NCBI GenBank assembly: GCA_025716815.1
Contig: JAIXMN010000008.1
Location: forward strand, 62,001 to 126,000
Direction: 5' to 3'
Source: Dichotomocladium elegans
Taxonomy: Eukaryota > Mucoromycota > Mucoromycetes > Mucorales > Lichtheimiaceae
Length of the DNA stretch: 64,000 bases
Part shown: one piece after another, positions 10,506 to 22,620 of the stretch
Position numbering within the stretch: the stretch's first letter is position 1
How the letters are laid out: every line of letters begins with the position of its first letter
Notes under the pieces: generated by a model
What the model saw: only the letters and a program-made list of their open reading frames with translations
What the model was told of the DNA's origin: nothing
The model's database searches: none
Position numbers and translations under genes: made by a program

Positions 10506-13500
10506 TATATCTTAGCGTATGGAAGGTGAAAGGAGCGAGCGAGAAAGAGAAAAGGGAAAAGAGGGGAGGGGAGATTATATATCCACCAAGAAATCCTTTC
10601 GTGGGGGGGGAGAGGGGTGGCGAAAGGAAGGGGGAGCGAGCAAGCAATGTTGATTATACATATTTTAGCTTTGTTACAGAGTCGAAACACCGGAAGCGTA
10701 AATCAAACGACATAAATTACCTGGCCAATCATGGTTGCCCTGCAAATTGGACGATAGCCGTGTACGACAACAGCGATCCCGTGTTCCAGACCCCCCGATC
10801 GTGTACCCCCAAAATATATTTAACAACATTGGTAATCAATGCCATCTTCTTTGTTAAAGCAAAAGGGTTACAACAGCATACCAGGAAATAAAACTTTAAC
10901 TCAAAAAAGGCCATACCTACTTTTCCATGCTAACGTAGTTCATAAGCACGAACAATTCCTGCTCTTCGATTTAGTGTAAGGGACCGCATGTCCGACCAAA
11001 TCCGAGACAGACGGACGATCTGAGCCACTCAATTATTCCGCAAGGAGATGTGCGCACGCAGGCAGACGCACTTTGGAAAGAGAGCAAGAAAGAAATGACT
11101 AAATTTTTTTATGGGTCTTTCAATCAATTGGACGCCCTATCATTATTTTAAGAAGGCTGAAGCCAGTTTCGAGAGAAAGAAAAAGAAGGGACAGGCACCG
11201 CAATCCCGGATCCGCAAAATGTCTATATCAGGCAAGTAGCAATTAAAAAAAAATGCATGTACACATACATCCTTTATGCATCGACGGGTGAACAGCTATG
11301 CATTTAAATGATCTAATTGCGTTTCAAGACCAGGCCATCTCACTGACCTTTAAAGACAGGTCTTTCGGGACGAAACGATCAAAATGGTTACGCATGACAA
11401 ATTTAGCTGCCTCTACATCTCATAACTTTCAAACTTTAGGCGCGCTAGTGTGTATACTGTCCGGCGCGCAAAACGCACAGCATGCATATGCATACGTATA
11501 TGTCGTGCCTGGCGGAGCAGGGGTCATCAAGCGCTCTAATGAGCGCAGCGATCACATCTACGCCCTCCCCATTTCTCCTCTCCCCACCTCTTTTTATTAT
11601 TATTAACTCGGATATGATTATCTCTTCTAAAATGAAGGCTTTGAGTTATGTGACGCAACGTTGGATAGCCACTTATTTCTGTACGCCGGAAAACGTAGTA
11701 TGATATCACAGAGACATTATCTGCTATTTTGCATAGTCGCACAGGACGGCGAATTCTGAAGTGCCTTCGAACAGCTGACACAAGAGAGATTCCTTGTCTG
11801 TTTTGCTGAACCCGATTGAGGTTTGCCTATTGCTAGAATAGGACGCATTCTGCCTCAATTTGTAGCGTGTTGATGGATATTACTCAAAAGCAGTGAAAAA
11901 AGGCAATTGATGTTAAAATGACCGTTTGGGACAGTGTTCGATTTATCCTGGAAGTTACAAAAACAACTTCCCAAATGGGACGGGCTCCAGTTCAGGGAGT
12001 CCACAGATCTTTACGATATTACCTTCCAGTATCAACAGATCATTGAAAGATCGAACGGCTTCTTTGGGGTCTGGGGTAGGTGGGTGCTCAAAGGAAAACA
12101 CCAAAATTGTAATTTAATGCTAATCATCCATCAGCCTTCCAAATTTCTGTAGGGCTACGTATGTTTGGGCTTGGAGAAGCTACACTTCCCCTTTTTGCAT
12201 CCTCCTTGGTGCCTATGATTGAAGTACAAAGAATGGCCCGGGACACGACACACCAAAAAGAAAAACAAACAAGGATATGACGTGAGTCTACGTAGTTACC
12301 CATTTTTAGGAACGCAAGTAAGTTATTGCTTGATCTATGGCGGGTAAACTTCTTCGCCAATGATTAAACATCATAGTCAGAAATAAAGGAAATTCTCCAA
12401 ACACCTGTAGTCTTTTTTTTTCCATAAATGACCAAGCGCTATGTATTGGAATTAGAATCTCAATGTTTACTTTATTTTTTTTCGTCGCCTTGAGGGATTA
12501 TCGGCCACATTTATCAACTCTGACCAGGACTGGATGCTCAGAAGGGGTCATGATCTCATCTAAAGATCAATGGAATATCTATCTGTCTTACTTCATTAGC
12601 GTGCTATGTCCACTGTTATATGCCCTGCGTTCTCAAATCCCAATCTCCATGGACCACTTGCGCCCGCTTTCGTTCTCTGCACCATAGCCATAATTTATCA
12701 CCAGCAGCACCTTACCCCTTTGCGCGTTCAGTACACTGCAATGCCCAACAGGTTGCGGAAAAATGGCGTGACGCGATTACACACACAAGATTGTAATTGA
12801 CCCCTTCTGTCATCAAAGCTTACCAAACAGAGGCCCCGAGCTTCCACCGGCGTTGCACTTTGCCTATTCCTCTCATCGTGTTCTCAAGAACGAGCGGTGT
12901 CCCCTGATTGCTTTGAGCAAGATTGGGATCTGCCATCCCCCACCTTTTATGAATCACATTTGGGCAGGTGGTGATCTTTCGTGGAGTGATGATACCCCTC
13001 TACGGGGTTGGTGATAAGATCACCATGACCTCCTGCATCCGCGACATCCAGTTCGAAAGCGGCCGGGGGCCGACGCAGTCACTCGATGTTTGTCTGTGTC
13101 CATAAGAAAATCAATAACGCAAAATGGATGGGCTTTGACCGAGTTGCGTTGCTGGGTCTACTATGTCATGTCTGAAGATAAAGGGGGAAAATTATATCAC
13201 TTTGTTGGCGCAATTAAGCTGGTATCCGGTACGTATTACACAAAAGATGGAAGAAGAAGAGCCTTCTTCTTTTAGAATTGCCCATAGTCAATTTCTTCTT
13301 GACAGCGAACACCATCACCCATTCATTTTGCTTCGCTTCTCAGCATGCACGTTCGATATACCACCTGAATACGATCATGGGTATGCGACAGAAGTTGACA
13401 CCACCGAGGTAAACGAGAGCGTTGGTGGATAGGATGACCCTCTTAAAACCATTACAACGGTTACTGTAGGTTTCATGGCAAACAAGTTCATCCGTCACCT

Positions 13501-13682
13501 CAAACCAGCCCATCGGACAAAAATATATCCGATTGCTCGCCTCTCGTAGCCATCGACACCATTCATGCTCAGGGCAGGGCCCAGTCATGAGCTTACCCAA
13601 CCAATCTTTTTGGATCGCTGTTCCTAAGGGCAATATGGCTGCCCAGGCCACAGCCTTGGATATATTCTCTCTTTATTGACTT
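10506..13682. other. Long intergenic region
   Basis: No gene was recognised. A purine-rich tract (about 10525-10640, GAAAGAGAAAAGGG-like) lies directly upstream of the phosphatase start and probably belongs to its leader or promoter. The remaining open frames are under about 105 codons, overlap one another and have no motifs. Confidence 0.4.
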
Positions 13683-14900
13683 TTACCAATCACTGACTTG
13701 ACACGCGCGTATTGTCCTGCGTCCCATGGATGGATTGCTGAGATCAAAATGCCAGTCGTGTTTGGCGCATATCAAAGTATCGCCTTGAACCCTACCGTAC
13801 CGGACCAAATCAACACCCTTGTGAGGGCATTGACGCTGGCACTCAAATATCTTCCCGCTTGCAGTCCGGACCCGGATCGTGTTCGGGTCAACGGGCACGA
13901 TACAAGACAGTCCTGTATTACGATTGATAACTAATCCGTTGCCATCGGACTGCTTCTTGTCATCGTCCATTTCTGATTCGCTGCCACTGCTGCTGCTAGT
14001 ACTGCTGCTGCTGCTGCCACTGCTGCTGCTGCTGCTGTTACCGGGATAATCTGCATCATCGATTGTCTTCGCCGCCGTCACGAAGGAGACCGACTTTGAG
14101 TTACCGCTGCTTTTACCTTTGCGATTCCGTTCGTTCGCGACAACGGCAAGACCGCCAGGTGTTGAGGGCATACTGTTGAGAGCTGTATTCTTCGCTGTTT
14201 CTGGATCAGGGTTATCGATAACATGAAGGTGACGCTTCTTCTCTTTCTTTTTCGCCTTTTTCATTTTCTTTTTTCCCTTGTTGCTGTTCTTGTTCCATTC
14301 CAAGCCAATTTTGCTTCGCAGCAAATCACGGACAAGTGGCAAGAGCTCGATCGTCTTGCAAAAAAAAAAAAGATATGAGTGTTGCACAAAAATTCAATAC
14401 ACACAAGGTTTTACCATCCAGCTCTGGTTTGAGAGAGCACGGAGATCACGGACCTAAAACGACGGGAGATTGTGATTATCCATTCAGCACCCGTGAGCAT
14501 AGCAACATACGTAGTAAAGACGATTGCTGAGGAGTACATTGACATCAGCTTCGATCTGGTCGTCCGTCCAAGATCTCTCTTTGCCAATCTGTTCCAATAA
14601 AGACGAAGCTCGCTGTGAAAAGATTAGCCGGAGTCGGTTAAACCGGAACGCAATGCTACCCCACCATGTCATCCGAGAGAGGAACATGCTCTATTCACGT
14701 TATATTTGCTGAAGTAAGCAAAAAGAAACTCCATGAACAGGTTTGAAACGGTGCAATGCAGAAAACTTGATTGCTTCAGCAACTGCAGCGAACAGACCTT
14801 TCTCTTCGTTGGCAGCAAACGCAGTAGTCAAGTCGAGCGATGCTACCTTCGTGGACAAGTATTGGTCAAGCAGGGGCATTGCTTCTTTCGGATTTGCCAT
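13683..14900 (-). CDS. Rieske [2Fe-2S] domain protein
   Basis: Three exons can be read. The first starts at the ATG ending at 14900 (MANPKEAMPLLDQYL...). The second is in the 14524-14625 region (RASSLLEQIGKERSW). The third is 14364-13683, entered after a TGCAAG acceptor, and encodes a Lys-rich segment (KGKKKMKKAKKKEKK), a long Ser/Gly tract and a C-terminal Rieske domain. The cluster ligands are visible as CPHKG and CAKHDWHF (C-x-H...C-x2-H), so the domain should bind a 2Fe-2S cluster. The protein ends nine residues after RRTIRACQVSDW begins, so the Rieske fold is at the very C-terminus. A spliced continuation below 13683 cannot be excluded. The helical N-terminal part was not recognised. Partner and reaction are unknown. 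Confidence 0.7.
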
Positions 14901-15420
14901 GAGGTATGAAACAAGAAGAAAATAAAAAGAAAAATATGAAGAGATGCAAGGAAATACGAAGACCAGAGAGCCCTTTTAACCAAAGCAAATGCTGTAGCCC
15001 ATTCTTGCTTTTGCTGCTTCATCTATCCAGAAGAAAGAGGGCAACCTATATGGCTAATGACGTGAGAGAACACCTCGTGTTTTCTATCCGTCAGCAAAAT
15101 ACACGTCATTTCCAAGCAAGAAATATCGTTTCTTAAGCAATGGCAAAGGAGACAGGCCTTGGAAATATGTCACATGTAGATCAATCGTATCCCAAAAATA
15201 GTCTTTTGCTCAAATTTAGTAAAAAGAGCATCCTTTTAATGGGGAGAAAAGCAGTACTTTGAACAAGAAACGGGTAAAATAACGGCGGAATTAAAAGATA
15301 ATGAGGCTGTCGAAATACACTATATACAGAGAACAAGAGCAGGATGGTTTAAAAAGCAAATACGGTGAGGAGGTATGCGATGTGTGGAAGAGGAGGTGTA
15401 AGGAGGTGAGATTATTTTTT
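14901..15420. other. Intergenic spacer
   Basis: Lies between the 3' end of the isopropylmalate synthase gene and the 5' end of the Rieske gene, both on the minus strand. No exon resembling the missing LeuA regulatory domain was found here on the minus strand. Confidence 0.5.
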
Positions 15421-16771
15421 TTACAGCTCAACATGGCCAGACGCGATACAGTTGTTGACAATATGCACAATGTCCTGGTCGCTGATATTTTTCTTTCGGT
15501 CGCACATGGCCTTGAAGTCAATGAAGGCCTTTTGCAGGTCCTCTTCCTTGATTCCATTGTACCCGAGAATACGGAGTTTATCGCGGAAGGCGTTCCGGCC
15601 GGAGTGTTTTCCAAGGACGAGCGCAATGTCAGAGACACCCACGGTTTCGGCGTTGATAATTTCATAAGTTTGGCGATTCTTAAGGACACCATCCTGATGG
15701 ATACCAGACTCGTGCAAGAAGGCGTTACGACCGACGATTGCCTTGTTGGGCTGGACCGTCATGCCGGTAAGATCAGAGACGAGGACCGATGTAGGGTAGA
15801 TGAGACGAGTGTTGATATGGTGACCGACAGGGAAGATGTTGGGATGGGTATGGATGGCCATGACAACTTCTTCCATGGCAGTATTACCAGCACGCTCACC
15901 GATACCGTTGATGGTCACCTCCACCTGGCGCGCTCCGTTCTTTATACCGGCAAGTGTATTGGCAGTGGCAAGACCGAGGTCATTGTGACAATGGGTCGAC
16001 CACACGACCTTGTCGGCGCCTTTAGTGTTCTCCACGAGATATTTAATTAGGGCGCCGTACTCTTCAGGCATGTTGTAGCCAACCGTGTCGGGGATGTTGA
16101 GCGTCGATGCACCAGCTTTGATCACCTCGGCAAGCACCTCGCATAGGAAAGCAGGGTCTGAACGCCCAGCGTCCTCACATGAAAATTCAACATCCTCCAC
16201 AAATGAGCGAGCAAGTGTTACGGCGGCAACAGCGCGCTTGATGCATTCGGCGCGATCGATCTTAAGCTTATGTTCAAGGTGAATATCGGAAGTAGCCAGG
16301 AAGGTATGAATACGACGGCGGGGAGCATCTGCAATGGCCTCAGCACAGCGCTTGATATCGCCTGGCGTCGCACGAGCCAAACCGCAAATAGTCTAAGCGA
16401 TGATCATTTAGCCCTATGCTGATAACGATCCCTCCAAACAAGACTTACGATGGGCTTGCCAATATGCTCACGACCTTCCATCAGAGGACCCACTTCTCGG
16501 GCAATGCGCTGCACGGCTTCGAAATCACCAACAGACGCAATAGGAAAACCGGCTTCTATCACATCAACGCCCAGACGGGAAAGTTCCTTTGCGATAACAA
16601 TCTTCTCATCCGTGTTAAGGGAAACTCCAGGAGACTGGTTGTTGTTCCGAGAGTATTAATAAGGGAAGCAACAGAAAATAGCTGGGTATTCCTCACCTGT
16701 TCGCCGTCTCTCAGCGTAGTATCGAAGACAACCAGGCTGGGCTTCTTTGCGGTAGTGTCAATAACGGCCAT
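15421..16771 (-). CDS. 2-isopropylmalate synthase, LeuA type, without regulatory domain
   Basis: Three exons, 16771-16697, 16634-16449 and 16392-15421, with introns of 62 and 56 nt, give 410 residues. The enzyme condenses acetyl-CoA with 2-ketoisovalerate in the first committed step of leucine synthesis. The TIM-barrel start [13 protein letters not shown], the metal-ligand motif [18 protein letters not shown] and the [15 protein letters not shown] segment are all present. Next come the HESGIHQDG and [16 protein letters not shown] motifs of the linker region. The protein stops at CIASGHVEL, whereas bacterial and plant LeuA proteins continue about 100 residues into a leucine-binding domain. It is closer to the bacterial/plant LeuA form than to the long Leu4/Leu9 form of yeasts. 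Loss of feedback control is inferred. Homocitrate or citramalate synthase activity is a less likely alternative. Confidence 0.88.
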
Positions 16772-17919
16772 TTTGTAAGCGTATGTGTTCTGTTGAGAAA
16801 ACAAGTATAATATGTTTTTGCAAGAAAAGGGTGTCAAATTCGAGGGTTTATATATGGATGTCTATGCGTTCTGCCTTGTGACAAGTCATGGAGCCTGTCC
16901 AATCAGCGCGTCTCATCAACTGTTAAGCAAAATGATTCACTGCGAAACCATTGGCCACGAGCGATGCCGGCAAAAAAATTAGTATCACCGATATACGGCG
17001 GATGTTAAATTAACGGGGGATTGCATGAGTCCCACACATTCACCCGCCCCCGATTCTACCTCCTCCTTCGCACCCCAAGTTTTGAATGCGCGTGCCTTTG
17101 AACGCGAAAACTAGTGTATGCCTCATTATCCATAACCCAAGTCCTGAAATTCTAAGCATGTATGGGATATTGCAGGCTTTAATATGGACAGTCCATTGCA
17201 GCGCTAAGCAGCATGGCCTTTCAAAAAGGTAAATTCATCCAGAAAATACTCCGCTATGCAGCAATAGGTTTATTTGTCATCTTGTGCACGGAATTAGCGT
17301 TTCTATGGCACATCCTGATTCCATGTCCATCCACATAAATTAATAGTATCCTTTCCACTCTTACAGTGAGATCTGATACCATCCACAGTAATAAATGCTC
17401 TTATATCTCCCTGGTGAACACATACTACCTCACGTACGTGTATATATAAGCTTCATAAAACCATGCAAGTGAGCTATTGATCTCGCAGAAGGCGTCCAGA
17501 GAGTATTTGGTCGACATAAATATCAATCGGCTGTAAGCTATCAACTACTGACGGCCCCTCCAAAAGGAAACCGACCTAATTAGCATTGAAAGCCATAATC
17601 CACGTCTAGGTCAAATCATCGAGATTTGCTTTAGTCAGATCAGCAGGGATGTACGAGTAAAAGAAATGAAGTAGGATTGAAAAAGGTCCGTCAACAAGAT
17701 GCTATGTTGTTGTCGTGGTAATGTCGATGTATAAAAGGGCAGGGGCTAAGCGTACACGCGGTGAAAGCTTAGTATTTACATTTCGCACTTGGTTGGATAT
17801 ACATTCTGCATACAGGCGTGTTAGCCAAGAAAGGGGGGCTTGCCCGTATTGTTCAAACTGTGAACATCGCTATTGTTCATCCTACGACTGAACCGAATCC
17901 CCGTATATGCACACACATA

Positions 17920-17961
<42 letters not shown>

Positions 17962-19276
17962 AGCTAGGTGCCGAGAGGAGCCATCCCGACTAGGGGGAAG
18001 ATAGGCAGCAGAAATGCACCACGTGCCCGCGTAAATGAAGTAGAGAATAAGAATATGCGGACGTCCGCAGAGTGTGTTCAAAGTTGTTGTATCAACTTTA
18101 TGTATATTGCCAAGCTATAGAAGATAAGCTAATGTATATATCAAAGCAGAACCTACCCTCATCATATAACAAAAAAATTGTTGTTCCAATGCCATGAATG
18201 GTGAAGTCATCCCCATACAGTGCGAATGATCTCTATGAGAGATTGAAGAGAGGCAAGCAGTATATAATTATAGCTGAATCAATATATGGATTCAGGTCCA
18301 CCCCTTTATTCTTATGCTCTAGCTCAAACCATCTTGATAGATATTTATTTACTCACCATTCTGTCTTCCTAACTTATTAGCAAATAGAGTTGTAGACAAG
18401 AAGGCTTTGTCCTACAGGATACTCAGACGACATTATACCGCATCATTAGACATTGATGATTCTAAGCGTGCAGGATAAGAAGGTTGATAATAAGACGATC
18501 TAGTGAGATCCCTAAAAAAGGTCGCGACCATGATTTTATAAATATTAGCGACTAAGGGACCGCTTTGTTCTCTCCGCCAGCCCCTTCCCTTCTTGCTTGT
18601 GTCGATGACTCGGCTTGAAAACCCTTTCCAATAACTTCCTTTCTTGATACGCTCCACTCACTATTTTATCTCACGAACACAAACGTGTACATAGGTTCCA
18701 GTTTTAGGTTTTCTGCAAAGATCGGTGCGGGTGAACAACTCTAATAAGCTCCTCTTAGTTTGTAGAAAGAATATAAAATTAAGGAGACATCAGCGTGAAC
18801 AGAACCAAGTCAAGGCCATATAATTTCTTTTTTCTTCATAGCATTTTTCTATTTTGCGCGACTCCCTCCAGCCCCTATAAACTGAGCGTGATTTTTAGAG
18901 CCAAAACGGTTAACTTGTCCCTTTTTTTTTTAAGAAAGAGTTTCCTATCCTTCTTTCCTCTTTCCTCTTCTTCTGTTATTTACCGTAACGTCTGTTATCG
19001 TCTTCTCGCCAGACCCCATCCGCTCCCTTGCTTCTCATTATTTTTCTCTTGCTTACTCGCCGCTATATCGTCCATCGTAGCTGGAATAATCCTAGGTAAG
19101 AAAAGGCGCCCAGGACGAGAACAATTGGAATATATATGTGTGTGTCCCTGACTCACATGGGAATACGATATAATTATCCACTGCATCGGGCCTTATATAC
19201 AGATCCTCCAGAAAAGAGACATCTTCCCATAGAACAGCATTTATATATACTTTAACGAGAGGAAACAATACAGAAG
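16772..19276. other. Intergenic region between divergent genes
   Basis: Separates the isopropylmalate synthase (minus) from the Caf120/Skg3-like gene (plus). It contains a compound dinucleotide microsatellite near 17.9 kb and a pyrimidine-rich tract (about 18900-19060) that probably belongs to the leader of the downstream gene. No coding sequence was recognised. Confidence 0.45.
17910..17962. repeat. Compound (CA)n(GA)n microsatellite
   Basis: About 14 CA units, interrupted once by TA, run directly into about 13 GA units. It lies in intergenic DNA. Confidence 0.9.
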
Positions 19277-22131
19277 ATGACCGTAAATTCAGCAGAATTC
19301 TCCATGCGCACTGCCCGGCCAGTTATTAGTTTCCGGCCGCCCTGTTTCATCAAGCCATCAGCTACGGGCGATCACTCCAAAATGAACCTGTCATCCTCCG
19401 CGCCTGTTGACCTGGCCCCTGAAATGAAAGCCTTCATCCGGACATTTGACAACTTTTGCCAAAAGGTTTATATGGAAGGGTTCTTATACAAGCACACGGT
19501 CAACAACGAAAAGGTACGCTGTTACGCTGAGCTGGCCGGCTCGATCCTTTCGGTCTGGGATGCCCAGGTGCAATCACCGCGCATCCTGCCACAATACTAT
19601 CACATGTCAGACGCAACGGTTGAAGGCCATGGCAGTAAGAACACTGTCACGATCCACATGAGCAACGGCTCAAGGAAGCTTGTACTCGAGGCCCAGGACG
19701 AACCGACAATGCTGCGCTGGGTGGTGGCGATCCGTCTATCATGCTTTGAGAATACGCGATTACACATGCTCTTCTCGCTTCGTCTGCTGCTTCAAAACCT
19801 CGATCCGCAGGCCGACATGTCCAGTGCTGCTCGCTGGGAATCGGCCTGCCAGGTCCGGCTTCCCGGTCGCCAGGACTGGCAAAAGTTCCATGCTGTCGTC
19901 AACAATGCCCATTCGACTACCAAAAAGAAAAGCCTCTTCAAAGGCAGCGATACAAGCAGCAACAGCAAGCAGCAGCGCCATCATAAGGTACCGCAGCTGT
20001 GCCTGATGGATTCAAAAAAAAGCAAATCGCCCGACATCGTCGTGACCGAAATAACCAATGCATACACCTTATATCCAGAGTCACCGCAACTGCTCGATAA
20101 GGGGTTGATGATGCGGGTAGACGGCATCGTCCTTATCAAGGGTAAAGAGCAAGCGGGTCACCTTTTGATCATGACCGAAGACCAGCACCATCTCTGCACA
20201 GGCTTGTTTGCCATCTATGACGCGTACAAACTCTATGGTCGGCCACACACACTCCGCACAGACGCGTCAGATGAGATGGCACTCAACTATGGATGTACGG
20301 GCTCGCCGCGACTATTTCTTGAGACCGAGGATCTGTTAGCAACAGGAATGCCTGCTACGCAAATGACGTCTGAGGAGATAGACCGCATATGTCTCGATGC
20401 GCTGCACCGTAAGCTGTCTGAACCGATTCGTACCAATGGGATGCGTGCAAATAGTCTGCCACTCATCACTGTCGCTGCGTGCGATGACGATAATCAGCAA
20501 TCGACCCATGAGACTGCGACCATAGGCTCGGTGCCGCTCCGTCAGCGGTCTGTCTCGGTGCAGCAAGAATATCACATGTTCTCCCGCCAGGTAGCCGACT
20601 CAAGTGATGAGGAGGATGAGGAAGACGAAGACGAAGAGCAAGAGGATGAGGAAGATCCAGACAGCGATGATGAGCCTATTGGTAAAGCCAAGGCTTCGGC
20701 TGCAGCAACACCCAACAACAAGAGCACCTCCTCGTTAATTCCTGATTTTGATTTTGGCAATGGCTTTGATGTTGGCACATCATCCCCTCGCCTTGTTACT
20801 GCCACGCTAAGCAGTGACACCTCCCAATCGTTGTCGTCCTTGCCCTCACCATCGCCATTACACCCACAGCATCACAACCATTACCCATCCCAGCAACAAG
20901 ATGATCAAGTCAAGCAAGGATCGTCAGCGTCATCTTTATTTGGGGACTTCTCGCTCTCGATGGATTTTGGCAAGTACATGAACAACAGCAGCGCGTCTGG
21001 GAAAAACGGTCTTTCGGGAGCTGCGGCATCGGGCTTCAGTGCAGCAGCAAGTGGGACTACAACTCCAGCTGGTGTGGGTGGTGTTGCGATTGATCGCAAA
21101 TTCTCGTCTCCGTCCAACAGCAAGCTCTACGAGCGTGAGTCCGTCGATCGTCCATCATCCTCAGGCGCGGGCAGCTCCGCAAGTAGCCGCCGTGGCGGAA
21201 ACGGACGCCGATCATCGTGGGATCAATGGCCTCTTGATGATTTGGATGATGACCAACCGCATCGACGCTCATCTCCTCGAAATCCCTACGATGACATGGA
21301 CAATGAAAACGGAGGATATGACCTAGGTCCGATGATCCCCTCACTGGCGGATCACTTTGCGCCCCAGAATAGTCTTCTGGACACGTATCTCGGCGATCAG
21401 CTCACTGCCAAGGAGCAGATTCAGTATTGTAGGGCAACTGGACAGCCCCTCATCCAGGTAGAGCACTCAAGTAAGCCAAGAATTCCTGAAGGAGGTTTTG
21501 TTGGTATGATCTCCCGGAGAGAAAAGGATCGCAAAGAGGGCAACAATTTACGGGTCTCTGAGCGGGTCCTGCAACATCATGCCGATCTCGAGCGTGAAAA
21601 GGAGAGGCGGCTACTTGAACAGAGACAGCAGCAGTGGGTAAAGCATCATCAACAGGTAAAACAATCCGCACGCGGATGTGTGCCTGAATATTTTTAGTTT
21701 AGGGAGAACACACGACTCACCGACTTTATTAATTTTGTCTCTAGCTGATGATGTTTGGCCCGCCTGCTCCTCCACCCATGATGTATCCACCCGCACCAAT
21801 GCACCCATACATGCCCATACCTTCTCCTCCACCGCTGACGCCCACAGGCCCCTTACCACCCGGTGCACATTACATGGTTCCGCCTGGATATATGGCGGCT
21901 CCGCCCCCACCACAGCAACCGCTATTCCAGGCGCCATTTCAACAACAGCAGCATCTTGGCCTTCGCCCGATTATGATCAACGGGCCAAGAAGCCCAAGTA
22001 TATCATCTCCGGCAAGTCCAAATAGTCGGAGGTCATCGAGACCTTTCCTCGAGGATTTGGATGACGATGCCCCTGTCATAAACTCCCGGTATAATAATAA
22101 CACACGACCCGCCGTCCTCCGAAAAGACTAA
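19277..22131 (+). CDS. PH-domain protein of the Caf120/Skg3 family
   Basis: Two exons, 19277-21655 and 21745-22131 (GTAAAA...CTCTAG intron), encode 921 residues. Residues about 55-165 form a pleckstrin-homology domain (YMEGFLYKHT, LAGSILSVWDAQ, PTMLRWVVAIRLSCFE). A second related module follows to about residue 330. This arrangement, and the later block around TAKEQIQYCRATGQPLI and GGFVGMISRREKDRK, are typical of fungal Caf120/Skg3 proteins, known from yeast as CCR4-associated and bud-neck/cell-wall-linked factors. Between them is a long Ser-rich linker with an Asp/Glu run (EEDEEDEDEEQEDEED). The second exon is Pro/Gln-rich (GPPAPPPMMYPPAP) and ends NNNTRPAVLRKD. The ATG used is the first in frame; MNLSSSAPVD at codon 36 is an alternative start. 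Confidence 0.85.
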
Positions 22132-22620
22132 TTGCGACGTTCGCTTTCCTCCTGATACCCTTCATACATTCGCTCCTCCTCCCCCATTTTTTACTCCTGT
22201 TTCAAAAAAAAAAACACACAAACACCCCCTCCCCCCAGGGATATCTTTCGCGACCCGGATTGGATAAAATAGTAAGCTTTGTTTCACATGCGGGAAATGG
22301 ACCTTTCTATTCTACGTACAGAACCACACATCCCCCGATTCTGAGAACGTCAGGCCACTTGTGTGTTCCCCTTGCTGTCTGCGTATGAGGTGAACGTGAC
22401 AACGGGTCATTTATATTTTGGAAAATATGCAAGAGGTGTCCATGCATAGAATCGAATAGGCGTAGAACGTTGTTCATCCTCATTTTTGGGATGGGCTCCG
22501 TTTTTTTTTTTTTTGGCATTCAGAAACAGGCAAAAGGATGGGGATTCTGATGAGATGGATAGATTGGAGTCCGCTTGACCAATCGATTCGATTCTCCTTA
22601 TTCCCACTTGATAGCGATCC
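22132..22620. other. Spacer upstream of aspartokinase
   Basis: Holds the 3' flank of the PH-domain gene and the promoter of the aspartokinase gene. Homopolymer A and T runs are present; no gene was seen. Confidence 0.5.

Noticed and set aside
13340..13651. 103-codon minus-strand ORF as a last exon of the Rieske gene
   Set aside because: No clear splice pair and no conserved motif; the Rieske domain is already complete before the stop at 13683.
15301..16050. 249-codon plus-strand ORF
   Set aside because: Antisense to the isopropylmalate synthase exon.
18795..19151. 118-codon plus-strand ORF upstream of the PH-domain gene
   Set aside because: Phe/Leu/Ser-rich translation of a pyrimidine-rich leader, no motif.
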